Shown: positions 25,652 to 34,739, numbered from the stretch's first letter. The stretch is DNA of 64,000 nucleotides from Marixanthomonas ophiurae (GCF_003413745.1 NZ_QVID01000001.1:806001-870000), one strand, 5' to 3'. Notes: generated by a model not told the origin, from the sequence alone. Made by a program: numbers and translations.

Positions 25652-27334
25652 CTACTTCTTATCTATTTTCCCCCAAGAATCACGTAATGGCACAGTTCGG
25701 TTAAAAACAATTTTTTCTTCGGAAGAATCCTTATCGACAACAAAATAGCCTAATCGTTGAAATTGAACTTTATCCTCCACTTCTAGATTTTTTAAACTTG
25801 GCTCCGCATAAGCTGTGATAACTTCTAAAGAATTTGGATTTATAAATTCCATAAAATCTTTTTCTTTATCAGCATCTGGCGAAGCTTCCGTAAACAAACG
25901 ATCGTAGAGTCTAACCTCAACAGGAAGTGCTTCTTTTACTGAAACCCAGTGTAACGTTCCTTTTACTTTCCGTTTTGAAGCTTCAGAACCACTTCCACTT
26001 TTACTATCAGGGTCGTAGGTGCAATGTATTTCGGTAATATTTCCATCTGCATCTTTTACAACACTTTCACCCTTTATGATGTATGCATTTTTTAACCGTA
26101 CTTCTTTATTCAGTGTTAATCTGAAGAATTTTCTATTGGCTTCTTCTTTAAAATCTTCTTGTTCAATATACAGCTCACGCGAAAAAGGAACTTCTCGATA
26201 GCCAGCACTTTCATCTTCAGGATTATTTTCAGCTTCGAGCATTTCGGTTTCACCTTCAGGATAATTGGTAATCACCAATTTTATAGGATTTAAAACCGCC
26301 ATCACACGAGGCGCTCGTTTGTTAAGATCTTCGCGTACATTAAACTCTAAATGCGAAACATCTATGACATTCTCTCGTTTTCCAACACCAATGCTATCTA
26401 CAAAATTTTTAATGGATTCTGGCGTATAACCACGTCTTCTCAACCCTGAAATGGTAGGCATTCTTGGGTCGTCCCAACTGTCAACAATTCCTTCTTCAAC
26501 TAATTTTGCCAATTTACGTTTACTCACCACGGTATGACTTAAGTTTCTGCGGGCAAATTCTCGCTGCTTAGGACGTAATGTATCTTTCTGGTGTACTTGG
26601 TCCAAGAACCAATCGTAAAGCTCTCTATGGGGTAAAAATTCGAGTGTACAAAGTGAATGTGATACACGCTCTATATAATCGCTCTCGCCGTGGGTCCAAT
26701 CGTACATCGGGAAAATTTTCCAATCGGTACCTGTTCTGTGGTGACTTTTATGCAACACGCGGTACATAACTGGGTCGCGCATCAACATATTTCCAGAGGT
26801 CATATCAATTTTAGCACGTAGGGTGTGCTTGCCTTCCCCTAATTCGCCATTCTTCATTTTTTCGAAAAGATCTAAACTTTCTTCCACAGGACGATTTCTG
26901 AAAGGACTTTCAGTTCCTGGTGAATTAGGTGTTCCCTTTTGCTCAGCAATTTGTTCAGATGTTTGCGAATCTACATACGCTTTACCGTCTTTAATTAATT
27001 GAACAGCCCAATCATATAATTCTTGAAAATAATCGGAAGCATAGCGTTCTTCAGCCCATTCAAATCCTAACCAAGAAATATCACGTTTAATAGCGTCCAC
27101 AAATTCCTGTTCTTCTTTTGCAGGATTTGTATCATCAAAACGTAGATTTACTGGGGCTTTGTAGCGTTCGCCTAAACCAAAATTTAAACAAATAGAAGAA
27201 GCGTGACCAATGTGCAAATATCCATTAGGCTCTGGCGGAAACCGAAACCGCAGTTCATCTTGTGTGTGCGATTTAGTTAAATCTTCTTCAATAATATGCT
27301 CAATAAAATTAAGTGGTGCTTCTTCTTTTGCCAT
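25652..27334 (-). CDS. glnS: Glutamine--tRNA ligase
   Basis: This 560-residue class I synthetase charges tRNA-Gln with glutamine. The HIGH motif is in PPEPNGYLHIGHASSI (residues ~32-47) and the KMSKS-type loop reads VVSKRKL. The C-terminal anticodon-binding beta-barrels typical of GlnRS are present. GlnRS is not universal in bacteria; its presence implies that tRNA-Gln need not be made through Glu-tRNA-Gln amidotransferase. It is convergent with the FAM151-like gene, whose stop codon ends on the base before its own. Confidence 0.96.
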   Translation of the reverse strand: MAKEEAPLNFIEHIIEEDLTKSHTQDELRFRFPPEPNGYLHIGHASSICLNFGLGERYKAPVNLRFDDTNPAKEEQEFVDAIKRDISWLGFEWAEERYASDYFQELYDWAVQLIKDGKAYVDSQTSEQIAEQKGTPNSPGTESPFRNRPVEESLDLFEKMKNGELGEGKHTLRAKIDMTSGNMLMRDPVMYRVLHKSHHRTGTDWKIFPMYDWTHGESDYIERVSHSLCTLEFLPHRELYDWFLDQVHQKDTLRPKQREFARRNLSHTVVSKRKLAKLVEEGIVDSWDDPRMPTISGLRRRGYTPESIKNFVDSIGVGKRENVIDVSHLEFNVREDLNKRAPRVMAVLNPIKLVITNYPEGETEMLEAENNPEDESAGYREVPFSRELYIEQEDFKEEANRKFFRLTLNKEVRLKNAYIIKGESVVKDADGNITEIHCTYDPDSKSGSGSEASKRKVKGTLHWVSVKEALPVEVRLYDRLFTEASPDADKEKDFMEFINPNSLEVITAYAEPSLKNLEVEDKVQFQRLGYFVVDKDSSEEKIVFNRTVPLRDSWGKIDKK

Positions 27335-27423
27335 GATTGGTATATTGTTCCTATAAAAGGAATTATAACTAGTTAAATGTAAATAGAATTTATTGGTCAG
27401 CCTATTTATAAATAGACAAGTAG

Positions 27424-27455
27424 CAAAGGTAAAAAAAGTATCTTTGTAAAAACAA
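27424..27455 (-). promoter_or_regulatory. Promoter of glnS (minus), overlapping the folB promoter
   Basis: On the minus strand TTG (27455-27453) and TACCTTTG (27431-27424) are separated by 21 nt. The -7 box of the divergent folB promoter (27439-27446) lies inside this spacer, so the two promoters should interfere. Confidence 0.45.
27439..27446 (+). promoter_or_regulatory. -7 promoter box for folB
   Basis: TATCTTTG matches TAnnTTTG, 14 nt before the folB ATG. Confidence 0.5.
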
Positions 27456-27460
27456 TTTGC

Positions 27461-27817
27461 ATGAGTACAATACGCTTAAAGAACATCCGCATTTTCGCTA
27501 ATCATGGATGCTTAACTGAAGAAGAAAAAATAGGGAGTGACTACATTGTAAACTTAAAGGTTACGGCAAATCTATCAAAGGCTGCAAAAACTGATGATTT
27601 AGGCGATACAGTAGATTACGTGCACCTTCAAAAAATAGTTAGAGAGCAGATGGCTATTCGTTCAAAACTACTAGAACAAGTAGGCCAGCGTATTATAGAT
27701 GAAATTTTAAAAGAAATTGAATTGGTTGATACTGTAAAGGTTCGGGTTTCAAAGATTAATCCGCCAATTGGTGGTGATATTGCTGAAGTAAGCGTTACAA
27801 TGTCATCATCTCGCTAA
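27461..27817 (+). CDS. folB: Dihydroneopterin aldolase
   Basis: This 118-residue protein fits the FolB family, which cleaves 7,8-dihydroneopterin to 6-hydroxymethyl-dihydropterin and glycolaldehyde in folate synthesis. It begins with the usual RLKNIRIFANHGCLTEEEKIG and contains the DTVDYVHL segment and the late KVRVSKINPPIGG strand. The tyrosine and lysine positions expected for catalysis are present. It precedes tRNA-Cys but that tRNA has its own promoter. Confidence 0.93.
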   Translation: MSTIRLKNIRIFANHGCLTEEEKIGSDYIVNLKVTANLSKAAKTDDLGDTVDYVHLQKIVREQMAIRSKLLEQVGQRIIDEILKEIELVDTVKVRVSKINPPIGGDIAEVSVTMSSSR

Positions 27818-27854
27818 TTTCAATTTAAAATAGGAAAATTCAGTTTAATTTTTT

Positions 27855-27862
27855 TACATTTG
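27855..27862 (+). promoter_or_regulatory. -7 promoter box for tRNA-Cys
   Basis: TACATTTG fits TAnnTTTG and ends 11 nt before the tRNA. Confidence 0.5.
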
Positions 27863-27873
27863 CAAACCTTATT

Positions 27874-27944
27874 GGCATCGTGGCCGAGTGGCTAGGCAGA
27901 GGTCTGCAAAACCTTGTACAGCGGTTCGAATCCGCTCGATGCCT
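27874..27944 (+). tRNA. tRNA-Cys (anticodon GCA)
   Basis: The acceptor arms GGCATCG and CGATGCC pair perfectly and are followed by discriminator T, the identity base for cysteine. The anticodon loop CTGCAAA gives GCA, closed by a GAGGT/ACCTT stem. The T arm contains GGTTCGAATCC. The 3' CCA is not encoded, so it must be added after transcription. Confidence 0.95.
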
Positions 27945-27948
27945 CAAC

Positions 27949-27983
27949 AAAACCTTCTTTCTTAATTGATGGAAGGTTTTTTT
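27949..27983. terminator. Terminator after tRNA-Cys / LysE gene
   Basis: AAAACCTTC (27949-27957) pairs with GAAGGTTTT (27972-27980) around a 14-nt loop, followed by T residues. The A run on the other end may also serve the convergent minus gene. Confidence 0.65.
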
Positions 27984-28716
27984 ATTGAATAGGGTCTTCT
28001 ACTGGGGGAATCGGTTTTTCTAAAGGATGTTTCGGTCCCGGAATTTTATCCAAATTGGACTGCATTTCATCAGGAAAAATTCCTTGAAGCAATAATGCTA
28101 CGCCAAAGCCTGCAATTAAGATACTCACCCATTTCTTAGTTTTAATAATAAAACGGGGTGTCATTTTATTTTTAAGCTTTTTAGCTAATGTAATTTTTAA
28201 TAAATCGGTACAGAAAAAGGTGATCAAAACGGTTAATAGGAAGAAAAATACACCGTTGTCAGAATTAGTTAAGGCATTTGCCATAATAATAGTACCTATC
28301 CATCCTGCTAGCACACCAAAGTTTACAAAATTCAGTAGAAAACCTTTTAAAAATAAACTTCCTAGTTTCTTTTTAACCTTGACTCCGTAATGTTCTCGTA
28401 CTATTTTAAAAAAGGAACGGTTGGTGCGGATGTATGATATAATTCCGTAGGCTATTAAAACAGCACCTCCAAAGATTAATAATCCTGGATCATCTTTTAC
28501 TTTATCTAAGATTTTACTAGTACTAAAATAAGCTATGACAATAAAGACAATATCTGCGAAGATTGCTCCTAAATCAAAGAACACTCCTGCTTTAAAACCT
28601 TTAGTAATACTGGTTTCAATGAGTGTAAAAAAGACAGGACCTACTGCAAAAGCAAGTAGGAACCCGTAAAAAGCTGCGTATCCAATACCATCAAACATAG
28701 TATTGTAAAAGTACAA
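27982..28716 (-). CDS. LysE family translocator
   Basis: This 244-residue protein has about six hydrophobic helices and opens with the LysE/RhtB pattern: AFYGFLLAFAVGPVFFTLIETSITKGFKAG, with the conserved GP and E. LysE-type proteins export amino acids or similar small molecules across the inner membrane. It carries a proline-rich C-terminal tail (PGPKHPLEKPIPPVEDP). The substrate is unknown. It is a likely single gene, 34 bp before the GIN-domain gene's 3' end. Confidence 0.85.
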   Translation of the reverse strand: MYFYNTMFDGIGYAAFYGFLLAFAVGPVFFTLIETSITKGFKAGVFFDLGAIFADIVFIVIAYFSTSKILDKVKDDPGLLIFGGAVLIAYGIISYIRTNRSFFKIVREHYGVKVKKKLGSLFLKGFLLNFVNFGVLAGWIGTIIMANALTNSDNGVFFFLLTVLITFFCTDLLKITLAKKLKNKMTPRFIIKTKKWVSILIAGFGVALLLQGIFPDEMQSNLDKIPGPKHPLEKPIPPVEDPIQ

Positions 28717-28750
28717 ATAAGTTTATAGTTGAAAACGCTTTAGCTAACTA

Positions 28751-29425
28751 TTAATCCACAATACGAATAGTACCGCCTGCAAAACTCTTTTTCTTTACTT
28801 CTTTAGGGTTTCCATACACCGTAACATCGCCGCCTGCAGTTACTTTTATAGTTGCTTTTTCACTAGCGTTAATTTCAGCTTCGCCAGCTGCAAAAAGTTT
28901 TAAGTTAGTGTCTTGGGTTTGTAAATGCATTGCTTCGATGATACCGCCGGTTCTAATGGTAATATCTTGTGATTTGGCTAAACCGGAAGCTTCAATTGTT
29001 CCTCCCGTCACGGCTTTCATTTCAACATAATTTACTTTTAAACCTACTCGAATCTTTGCTCCTTCTTGTGAACGTAATTCAATTTTATTTTGAGTTATTG
29101 CTTCGTTTGCAACAATTCTAGCTCCTTCATTGGCATCGATTATATCAACATCAGTGTAGTGAACTTCAACAAAGGTTTCTTCTCCATCAAAACGTTCGTC
29201 TAATTGCATTCGGATTTTTAATTTTCCGTTGTCATTAATTATCTTAACACTTTCGGTGTTTTCACCTTTGATAACAACTTTGTTTTCTTCAGAAGGAATT
29301 AAATTCACTTCAATTAAATCGAATACTTTTAATTCATCAAAATCGCCTATATTTTTTTCAACCATACGTTGAGAAAATGCTGAAAAAGTAATTAATGCAA
29401 TAAGAATTGTGGAAAATGTCTTCAT
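28751..29425 (-). CDS. GIN-domain (DUF2807) secreted protein
   Basis: This 224-residue protein has a signal peptide (MKTFSTILIALITFSAFSQ) and a repetitive beta-helix-like body, typical of the head GIN domain (DUF2807) common in Bacteroidota. It has runs of short strands ending in N/G turns, such as KIELRSQEGAKIRVGLK and NLKLFAAGEAEINASEKATIKVTAGGDV. Function of the family is not known; an envelope or extracellular place is inferred from the signal peptide. Confidence 0.85.
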   Translation of the reverse strand: MKTFSTILIALITFSAFSQRMVEKNIGDFDELKVFDLIEVNLIPSEENKVVIKGENTESVKIINDNGKLKIRMQLDERFDGEETFVEVHYTDVDIIDANEGARIVANEAITQNKIELRSQEGAKIRVGLKVNYVEMKAVTGGTIEASGLAKSQDITIRTGGIIEAMHLQTQDTNLKLFAAGEAEINASEKATIKVTAGGDVTVYGNPKEVKKKSFAGGTIRIVD

Positions 29426-29478
29426 AATTAAATGGTTTAGTTTTCTTTAAAGAGTAGGTTACAATTGAAATGTTACAC

Positions 29479-31686
29479 TTACTTTTCAATTTCTTTTTTA
29501 CTTCCCAACAGGGTGAAATCTAAATGCTTTCTAACAAGATCGGCATTTTTCACTTTTACATAAACCTCGTCTCCTAATGTATATTTATTATGTGTCCGTT
29601 GACCCACTACTGCAAATTCATCTTTATCAAAAACATAATGATCGTCGCGTATATCACTTAAACGAACCATTCCTTCACATTTATTAGAAACTATTTCTAT
29701 ATAAATTCCCCATTCAGTCACACCAGAGATAACACCAAGAAAATCTTCATCTTCGTGGTCTAACATGTATTTTACCTGCATGTATTTTATACTGTCGCGT
29801 TCAGCGTTTGTGGCAAGGTTTTCCATTTCGCTGGAATGACCACATTTATCTTCGTACTCATCTTGGTTAGCCGATTTATTTTTATCTAAATAAGATTGTA
29901 ACAACCTATGTACCATAACATCAGGATAACGACGAATAGGTGACGTAAAATGTGTGTAATAATCGAATGCTAACCCGTAATGACCAATATTATTAGTAGT
30001 ATAGACCGCTTTACTCATCGTTCTGATAGCTAATACATCGACTAAGTTTTGTTCTTTTTTTCCAACGACATCTTTCAATAATTTATTGATAGAATTAGCT
30101 GTTTTTTTAGGATCTCTAGTATCTAGTTTATAACCAAATCGTTGGATAATACGTTCCAGAGCGGCAATTTTCTCATCATCCGGCTCGGCGTGTACACGGT
30201 ATACAAATGTTTTTGGTGGGTTTTGTTTCCCTATAAATTCAGCAACACTACGGTTGGCAAGCAACATAAACTCTTCAATTAGTTTATTTGCATCTTTACT
30301 TTCTTTGAAATAAACACCTTCTGGTTCATTGTTTTCATCTAATTTGAATTTCACTTCCACTTTATCAAACGAAATAGCACCTTGGCGCATCCTGTCTGTA
30401 CGTAAAATTTTAGCCAACCGATCCATTTCTAAAATTGCCGAAGCAATATTAGAATCTACCGTATATTTTTTATCTGTAATAGAAATATTGGATGGTATTT
30501 CGTGCTTTTTAGCATCTTGATTTTCAATTACATGCTGTGCTTCTTCGTACGCAAAACGAGCATCGCTATAGGTTACTGTACGACCAAACCATTGGTTTTT
30601 AACCTTCGCTTGATTATCGATTTCAAAAACAGCTGAAAAGGTATATTTTTCTTCGTTAGGGCGAAGCGAACACGCATTGTTAGATAACACTTCAGGAAGC
30701 ATCGGTACCACGCGATCTACTAAATAAACTGAGGTTGCACGTTCATACGCTTCATCATCTAAAACGGTTCCAGGTTTTAAGTAATGTGAAACATCGGCAA
30801 TATGGATTCCTATTTCGTAATTTCCATTTTCTAATTTCTGAAAGGATAACGCATCGTCAAAATCTTTTGCATCTTTTGGGTCAATGGTAAAGGTTAATAC
30901 ATCGCGCATATCACGACGTTTATTAATTTCGTCTTCTTGAATGGATGTATCTAATTGATTCGCATATTCTTCTACTTCAGGTGGAAATTCATACGGCAAT
31001 CCATATTGTGCTAAAATAGAATGAATTTCGGTATGATGTTCACCAGGCATTCCCAATACCTTTTTAACTTGACCCAATGGAGAATCTGCTTTTTCTGGCC
31101 AATCTATAATTTCGACTAATACTTTTTCACCGTTTTTTGCTTCTCCAATATTACTTTTCGGAACAAAAATATCAGTGTACATACTGGTATCATTAATTTT
31201 AACAAAAGCAAAATTATCAAGTATATCGATAGTTCCTACAAATTCTGTGCGTTTACGTTGTAATATATTAGTTATTTCGCCTTCAGCTTTACCACCCTTT
31301 TTACGTTTAAAAACATAGACTTCAACCACATCGCCATTTAAGGCTTTGTTTAAGTTTTTATTATTGACGAAAATATCGTCTTCGAGACCGTCAACGATAA
31401 TATATCCTTGTCCGCGACTGGTAACATCGACCTTTCCAGTGTAGTAATTTTTTGAAGGAGCAATAACGTACTTTCCCCGTTCAACTTCGTTGATGGTTCC
31501 TTTAGCTAGTAACTCTTTTATTTTTTTTGTAATCTGATTGCGGCTGTTAGGATCATCAACTCCTAGTTTTGCAGCAATTTGTTTGTAGTTGTAGGGTTTG
31601 GAATTTGCTTTTCGTAGTATTTTTGTGATGCTTTCTCCAAGCCCTTTTATTTTGTTATTTTTTTTCTTCGTATTTCTTTTTGGCAT
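29479..31686 (-). CDS. rnr: Ribonuclease R
   Basis: This 735-residue 3'-5' exoribonuclease has an N-terminal helix-turn-helix-like segment (residues ~18-65), cold-shock domains, the RNB catalytic domain, a C-terminal S1 domain and a short tail. The RNB signature TIDPKDAKDFDDALSF carries the four metal-binding aspartates. The S1 domain reads GVISGVTEWGIYIEI. RNase R degrades structured RNA and takes part in RNA quality control and tmRNA-linked decay. It ends the leftward block at the candidate origin region. Confidence 0.96.
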   Translation of the reverse strand: MPKRNTKKKNNKIKGLGESITKILRKANSKPYNYKQIAAKLGVDDPNSRNQITKKIKELLAKGTINEVERGKYVIAPSKNYYTGKVDVTSRGQGYIIVDGLEDDIFVNNKNLNKALNGDVVEVYVFKRKKGGKAEGEITNILQRKRTEFVGTIDILDNFAFVKINDTSMYTDIFVPKSNIGEAKNGEKVLVEIIDWPEKADSPLGQVKKVLGMPGEHHTEIHSILAQYGLPYEFPPEVEEYANQLDTSIQEDEINKRRDMRDVLTFTIDPKDAKDFDDALSFQKLENGNYEIGIHIADVSHYLKPGTVLDDEAYERATSVYLVDRVVPMLPEVLSNNACSLRPNEEKYTFSAVFEIDNQAKVKNQWFGRTVTYSDARFAYEEAQHVIENQDAKKHEIPSNISITDKKYTVDSNIASAILEMDRLAKILRTDRMRQGAISFDKVEVKFKLDENNEPEGVYFKESKDANKLIEEFMLLANRSVAEFIGKQNPPKTFVYRVHAEPDDEKIAALERIIQRFGYKLDTRDPKKTANSINKLLKDVVGKKEQNLVDVLAIRTMSKAVYTTNNIGHYGLAFDYYTHFTSPIRRYPDVMVHRLLQSYLDKNKSANQDEYEDKCGHSSEMENLATNAERDSIKYMQVKYMLDHEDEDFLGVISGVTEWGIYIEIVSNKCEGMVRLSDIRDDHYVFDKDEFAVVGQRTHNKYTLGDEVYVKVKNADLVRKHLDFTLLGSKKEIEK

Positions 31687-31793
31687 TGTTTTATTTTAAT
31701 TGTTGTAAATGTACTATTATTAAGATAATAGCGTGTTTCCTTTAGGAAAGATTTAGTACCTTAGTAAGGCTTCAATAAAGCATTTTTTAAGCT

Positions 31794-32033
31794 ATGGAAA
31801 ACTTTATTACAGTTGCTACTTTCACGTATCAAAGTGAATATGCTGTTCTTGCATTACTACTAGAACAGCATGACATCCCGCATGTTTTTTTAAACGAAAC
31901 CATGGCGAGTGTTTTTCCTTTTTATTCAAACGCAATTGGCGGTATTCGCTTGCAAGTACACAAGGAAGATGCAGAGCGTACTCGTGAAATCATCAAAGAT
32001 TTTGACAATACGTCAAAAATGAGAATTGTTTAA
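31794..32033 (+). CDS. DUF2007 domain-containing small protein
   Basis: This 79-residue protein matches the DUF2007 pattern: TVATFTYQSEYAVLALLLEQHDIPHVF, then GGIRLQVHKEDAERTREII. The fold resembles GlnB-like or signal-transduction modules, but no biochemical role is known. It is divergent from rnr and lies directly before the 530-bp AT-rich gap. Confidence 0.82.
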   Translation: MENFITVATFTYQSEYAVLALLLEQHDIPHVFLNETMASVFPFYSNAIGGIRLQVHKEDAERTREIIKDFDNTSKMRIV

Positions 32034-32563
32034 ATTTAAAGTTTTCAACCTTATTAACAATATAATAATCATCTCTTTTCTTTTTATAAATTTTAAAATA
32101 AATAATGATGGTTATTATAGTGTGTTAATATGTAGCATAACTTTTTGAAGTTTAATTTTGTTTTTAAGTTATAGGTTATTTTATACACGTTGTTAACATA
32201 GTTTTAAGAATGTTTTCTTCTGAAAAATAAACGAATAGGTATCGTAATTAACAGCTGTCAACAATCCTTGTTAACAACGTATTTTTAATATGTATTTATG
32301 AAATATCTGTTTGAAACTTACTTTTTAATGCTGATAACTCGGTCAAAAAAGAAGGAGTTAAAATTTGCTTTTAAAAAATTAAAGTACCTATGGAATTTTA
32401 TATCGGATTTCACAACTTTTTTTTTGCTAAACTATTAACAAATGTAAACATAGTTGTTAACTATAAAGTAAGCTAAACTTTAATAAAACGTAAAGGATTG
32501 ATTTTTAATTATAACCGTTTTATTATGTAATAATACAACTATATTTGTTGTAAAATAAACACC
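32034..32563. other. 530-bp AT-rich noncoding region with TTAACA clusters (candidate replication origin)
   Basis: This is the only gene-free stretch over 300 bp. No ORF or tRNA is seen. It contains repeated TTAACA words: TTATTAACA (32051), ATATTAACA on minus (32123-32131), TTGTTAACA (32190 and 32268), TAATTAACA (32245), CTATTAACA (32432) and TTGTTAACT (32454). One DnaA-box-like TTATACACG lies at 32181-32189 (8 of 9 to TTATNCACA). Coding polarity changes here, from mostly minus on the left to mixed or plus on the right, and two parS-like sites lie about 20 kb away. These fit an oriC, but canonical TTATCCACA boxes are absent, so this is only a candidate. The rpiB promoter is at the right end. 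Confidence 0.35.
32540..32547 (+). promoter_or_regulatory. -7 promoter box for rpiB
   Basis: TATATTTG lies 16 nt before the rpiB ATG and matches TAnnTTTG. Confidence 0.5.
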
Positions 32564-32995
32564 ATGAAAATAGCAATAGGAAACGACCACGCAGGGACTG
32601 ATTATAAAAATACAATTTCAAATTACTTAAAATCAGAAGGATACGAAGTTATTAACTACGGTACCGATACGGAAGAAAGTGTAGATTATCCAGATTTTGT
32701 ACATCCTGTTGCAGACGATGTAGAAAACAAAAAAGTGGATTTCGGTATCATAATTTGCGGAAGTGGAAACGGTGCAAATATGACGGCTAATAAACACCAA
32801 AAAGTACGTTCAGCTTTATGTTGGACCAAAGAAATTACAGCCTTGGCCAGAGAACATAACGATGCTAATATTTTAAGTATTCCAGCTCGTTTTACTAGCG
32901 AACCACAAGCACTGGAAATGGTAAAAACCTTTATTTCTACAAAATTTGAAGGTGGTCGTCATCAACGACGTGTTGATAAGATTGCATGTTCATAA
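32564..32995 (+). CDS. rpiB: Ribose-5-phosphate isomerase B
   Basis: This 143-residue RpiB/LacA family protein interconverts ribose-5-phosphate and ribulose-5-phosphate in the pentose phosphate pathway. It begins KIAIGNDHAGTDYK and has CGSGNGANMTANK, containing the catalytic cysteine and phosphate-binding loop, then the conserved HNDANILSIPARF. It is followed after 17 bp by a CDF transporter on the same strand. Confidence 0.95.
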   Translation: MKIAIGNDHAGTDYKNTISNYLKSEGYEVINYGTDTEESVDYPDFVHPVADDVENKKVDFGIIICGSGNGANMTANKHQKVRSALCWTKEITALAREHNDANILSIPARFTSEPQALEMVKTFISTKFEGGRHQRRVDKIACS

Positions 32996-33012
32996 GTACG
33001 TTACTTTTTTAA

Positions 33013-33924
33013 ATGTCCCAGGCGCAGACACATACACACGATCATACAGATTTAAAGGGTAGAAATCTGTTAATAACGATTGTTTTAAATATTATTATAA
33101 CAGTTGCACAGGTTATTGGTGGGTTAATTTCTGGTAGCCTTTCATTATTAAGTGATGCCTTACATAATTTTAGTGATGTAACCTCTTTAGTCATTAGTTA
33201 TGTGGCCGATCGGTATTCAAAAAAAGAAGCGTCTTTCGATAAAACTTTTGGGTATAAACGTGCTGAAATAATTGCAGCCTTTGTAAATGCTGCTACACTT
33301 CTGGTAGTTGCTATTTACCTTATTTATGAAGCTATAAAAAGATTTTTAAATCCACAAGAAATTGAAAGTGGATTAGTAATTTGGTTAGCAGTCCTTGGTA
33401 TTATTGCAAACGGTTTTAGTGTGTTACTCTTACATAAAAATGCCAAAGAAAATATGAATATGCGTTCGGCTTATATTCATTTATTTACCGATATGTCTGC
33501 TTCGGTAGCCGTTTTAATAGGTGGTTTGCTAATGAAAAATTTTGGATGGTTTTGGGTAGACAGTGTACTAACTGTTTTAATTGCTATTTATTTATTGGTT
33601 GTAGGGTATGACTTGCTAAAAAATTCTTTTAATGTATTGATGTTGTTTACCCCTAAGGATATTAAACTGGAACGTATCAGTAAAAAAATAACAACTATTT
33701 CTGAAGTAAAAAGCATCCATCATATTCACGTTTGGCAGCTTAACGAAAAGGAAATGCACCTAGAAGCGCATATGGAATTTTCAAAAGATTTGACGCTTTC
33801 TGAATTTGATGCCATTTTAGAAAAGGTAGAAAAAATACTCTTTGATGACTTCGGAATAAATCATGTAAACATCCAGCCAGAATTTCAAAAAGACGATCCG
33901 AAAGAAATCATTGTTCAAGATTAA
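33013..33924 (+). CDS. Cation diffusion facilitator (CDF) family transporter
   Basis: This 303-residue protein has a histidine-rich start (THTHDHTD), six transmembrane helices and a cytoplasmic C-terminal domain. Metal-site motifs are LLSDALHNFSD in helix 2 and HLFTDMSAS in helix 5, the D/H-x3-D pattern of zinc-type CDF antiporters. The C-terminal domain has HIHVWQLNEKEMHLEAH. It probably exports zinc or a similar divalent metal in exchange for protons. Confidence 0.92.
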   Translation: MSQAQTHTHDHTDLKGRNLLITIVLNIIITVAQVIGGLISGSLSLLSDALHNFSDVTSLVISYVADRYSKKEASFDKTFGYKRAEIIAAFVNAATLLVVAIYLIYEAIKRFLNPQEIESGLVIWLAVLGIIANGFSVLLLHKNAKENMNMRSAYIHLFTDMSASVAVLIGGLLMKNFGWFWVDSVLTVLIAIYLLVVGYDLLKNSFNVLMLFTPKDIKLERISKKITTISEVKSIHHIHVWQLNEKEMHLEAHMEFSKDLTLSEFDAILEKVEKILFDDFGINHVNIQPEFQKDDPKEIIVQD

Positions 33925-33937
33925 AAAAATAGAATCA

Positions 33938-34378
33938 ATGGAAATAACCATTAAAAAATTTGAAAACCTATCTATTTACGAATTATACGATATACTACAG
34001 CTTCGTTCCGAAGTATTTGTTGTAGAGCAAGACTGTGTATATCAAGATATTGATGGGAAAGATGCAAAAGCACTTCACATTATTGGTAAAAAAGACGGAA
34101 AAGTAATCGCGTATACCCGTTGTTTTCCAGCCGGTTTTTACTTTGAAGAAGCTGCCATCGGCAGGGTCGTTGTAGCTGAAAACCAACGGAAATTTAGTTA
34201 TGGTCACGACATTATGGATGCTTCAAAAAAGGCCATAAAAAAATATTATCAAACCGAAAACATAAAGCTTTCGGCTCAACAATATTTAATTAAATTTTAC
34301 CAATCTCATGGTTTTGAACCCATTGGTGAGGGATACCTTGAGGACGGCATCCCTCATATTGCTATGGTTAAAGCTTGA
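33938..34378 (+). CDS. GNAT family N-acetyltransferase (ElaA-like)
   Basis: This 146-residue protein matches the ElaA subgroup of GNAT proteins: an N-terminal ELYDILQLRSEVFVVEQDCVYQDIDGKD, then AAIGRVVVAENQRKFSYGHDIM, with the acetyl-CoA-binding stretch, and a late FYQSHGF. The substrate is unknown. An alternative TTG at 33911 would overlap the CDF gene; I chose ATG 33938. Its last 11 bases overlap the convergent gene at 34368. Confidence 0.88.
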   Translation: MEITIKKFENLSIYELYDILQLRSEVFVVEQDCVYQDIDGKDAKALHIIGKKDGKVIAYTRCFPAGFYFEEAAIGRVVVAENQRKFSYGHDIMDASKKAIKKYYQTENIKLSAQQYLIKFYQSHGFEPIGEGYLEDGIPHIAMVKA

Positions 34379-34739
34379 TAAGCTTTTTTTCCATATTCAA
34401 ATGGTCCAGCATTTCATTGGTAAATTTATAATGCCCCCGTCTTGTAATTATTTTAAATCGCTCGTTTCGCATACGAGTCAATACATCTAAAAAGCGCCAT
34501 TTTGACTTCAATAAATTTGTTCTGTCAGACTTTAAGCTTACTTCAAAATAATGCTTAATTCCTGCTCGCTCCGCTACAATATCAGGGGTGATACTTATAT
34601 CACTTCCTTTTTTATTGTACGACTTAGGGGTCTCATAGCCTTCAATATCGGCTTTAATGTTTTCGAATCCTTTGTTTTCTAAATACGTAACGGATTCTTT
34701 AAGAACCTCGTCGTTTTCCTGTTTGTCTCTCTGTACCAT
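34368..34739 (-). CDS. Small protein of unknown function, possible PD-(D/E)XK-like core
   Basis: This 123-residue protein has no recognised family. It contains SDISITPDIVAERAGIKHYFEVSLKSD, where PD is followed after twelve residues by an EVS strand with a nearby lysine, loosely like a nuclease-fold core, but the exact ExK is not there. It ends in a basic helix. It overlaps the GNAT gene by 11 bp tail to tail and sits 60 bp downstream of the sterol desaturase-like gene. The gene is plausible; the fold is a weak suggestion. Confidence 0.6.
   Translation of the reverse strand: MVQRDKQENDEVLKESVTYLENKGFENIKADIEGYETPKSYNKKGSDISITPDIVAERAGIKHYFEVSLKSDRTNLLKSKWRFLDVLTRMRNERFKIITRRGHYKFTNEMLDHLNMEKKLIKL

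Noticed and set aside
32034-32563. A small RNA or riboswitch in the AT-rich gap
   Set aside because: No conserved helices or GC-rich stems could be found by eye.
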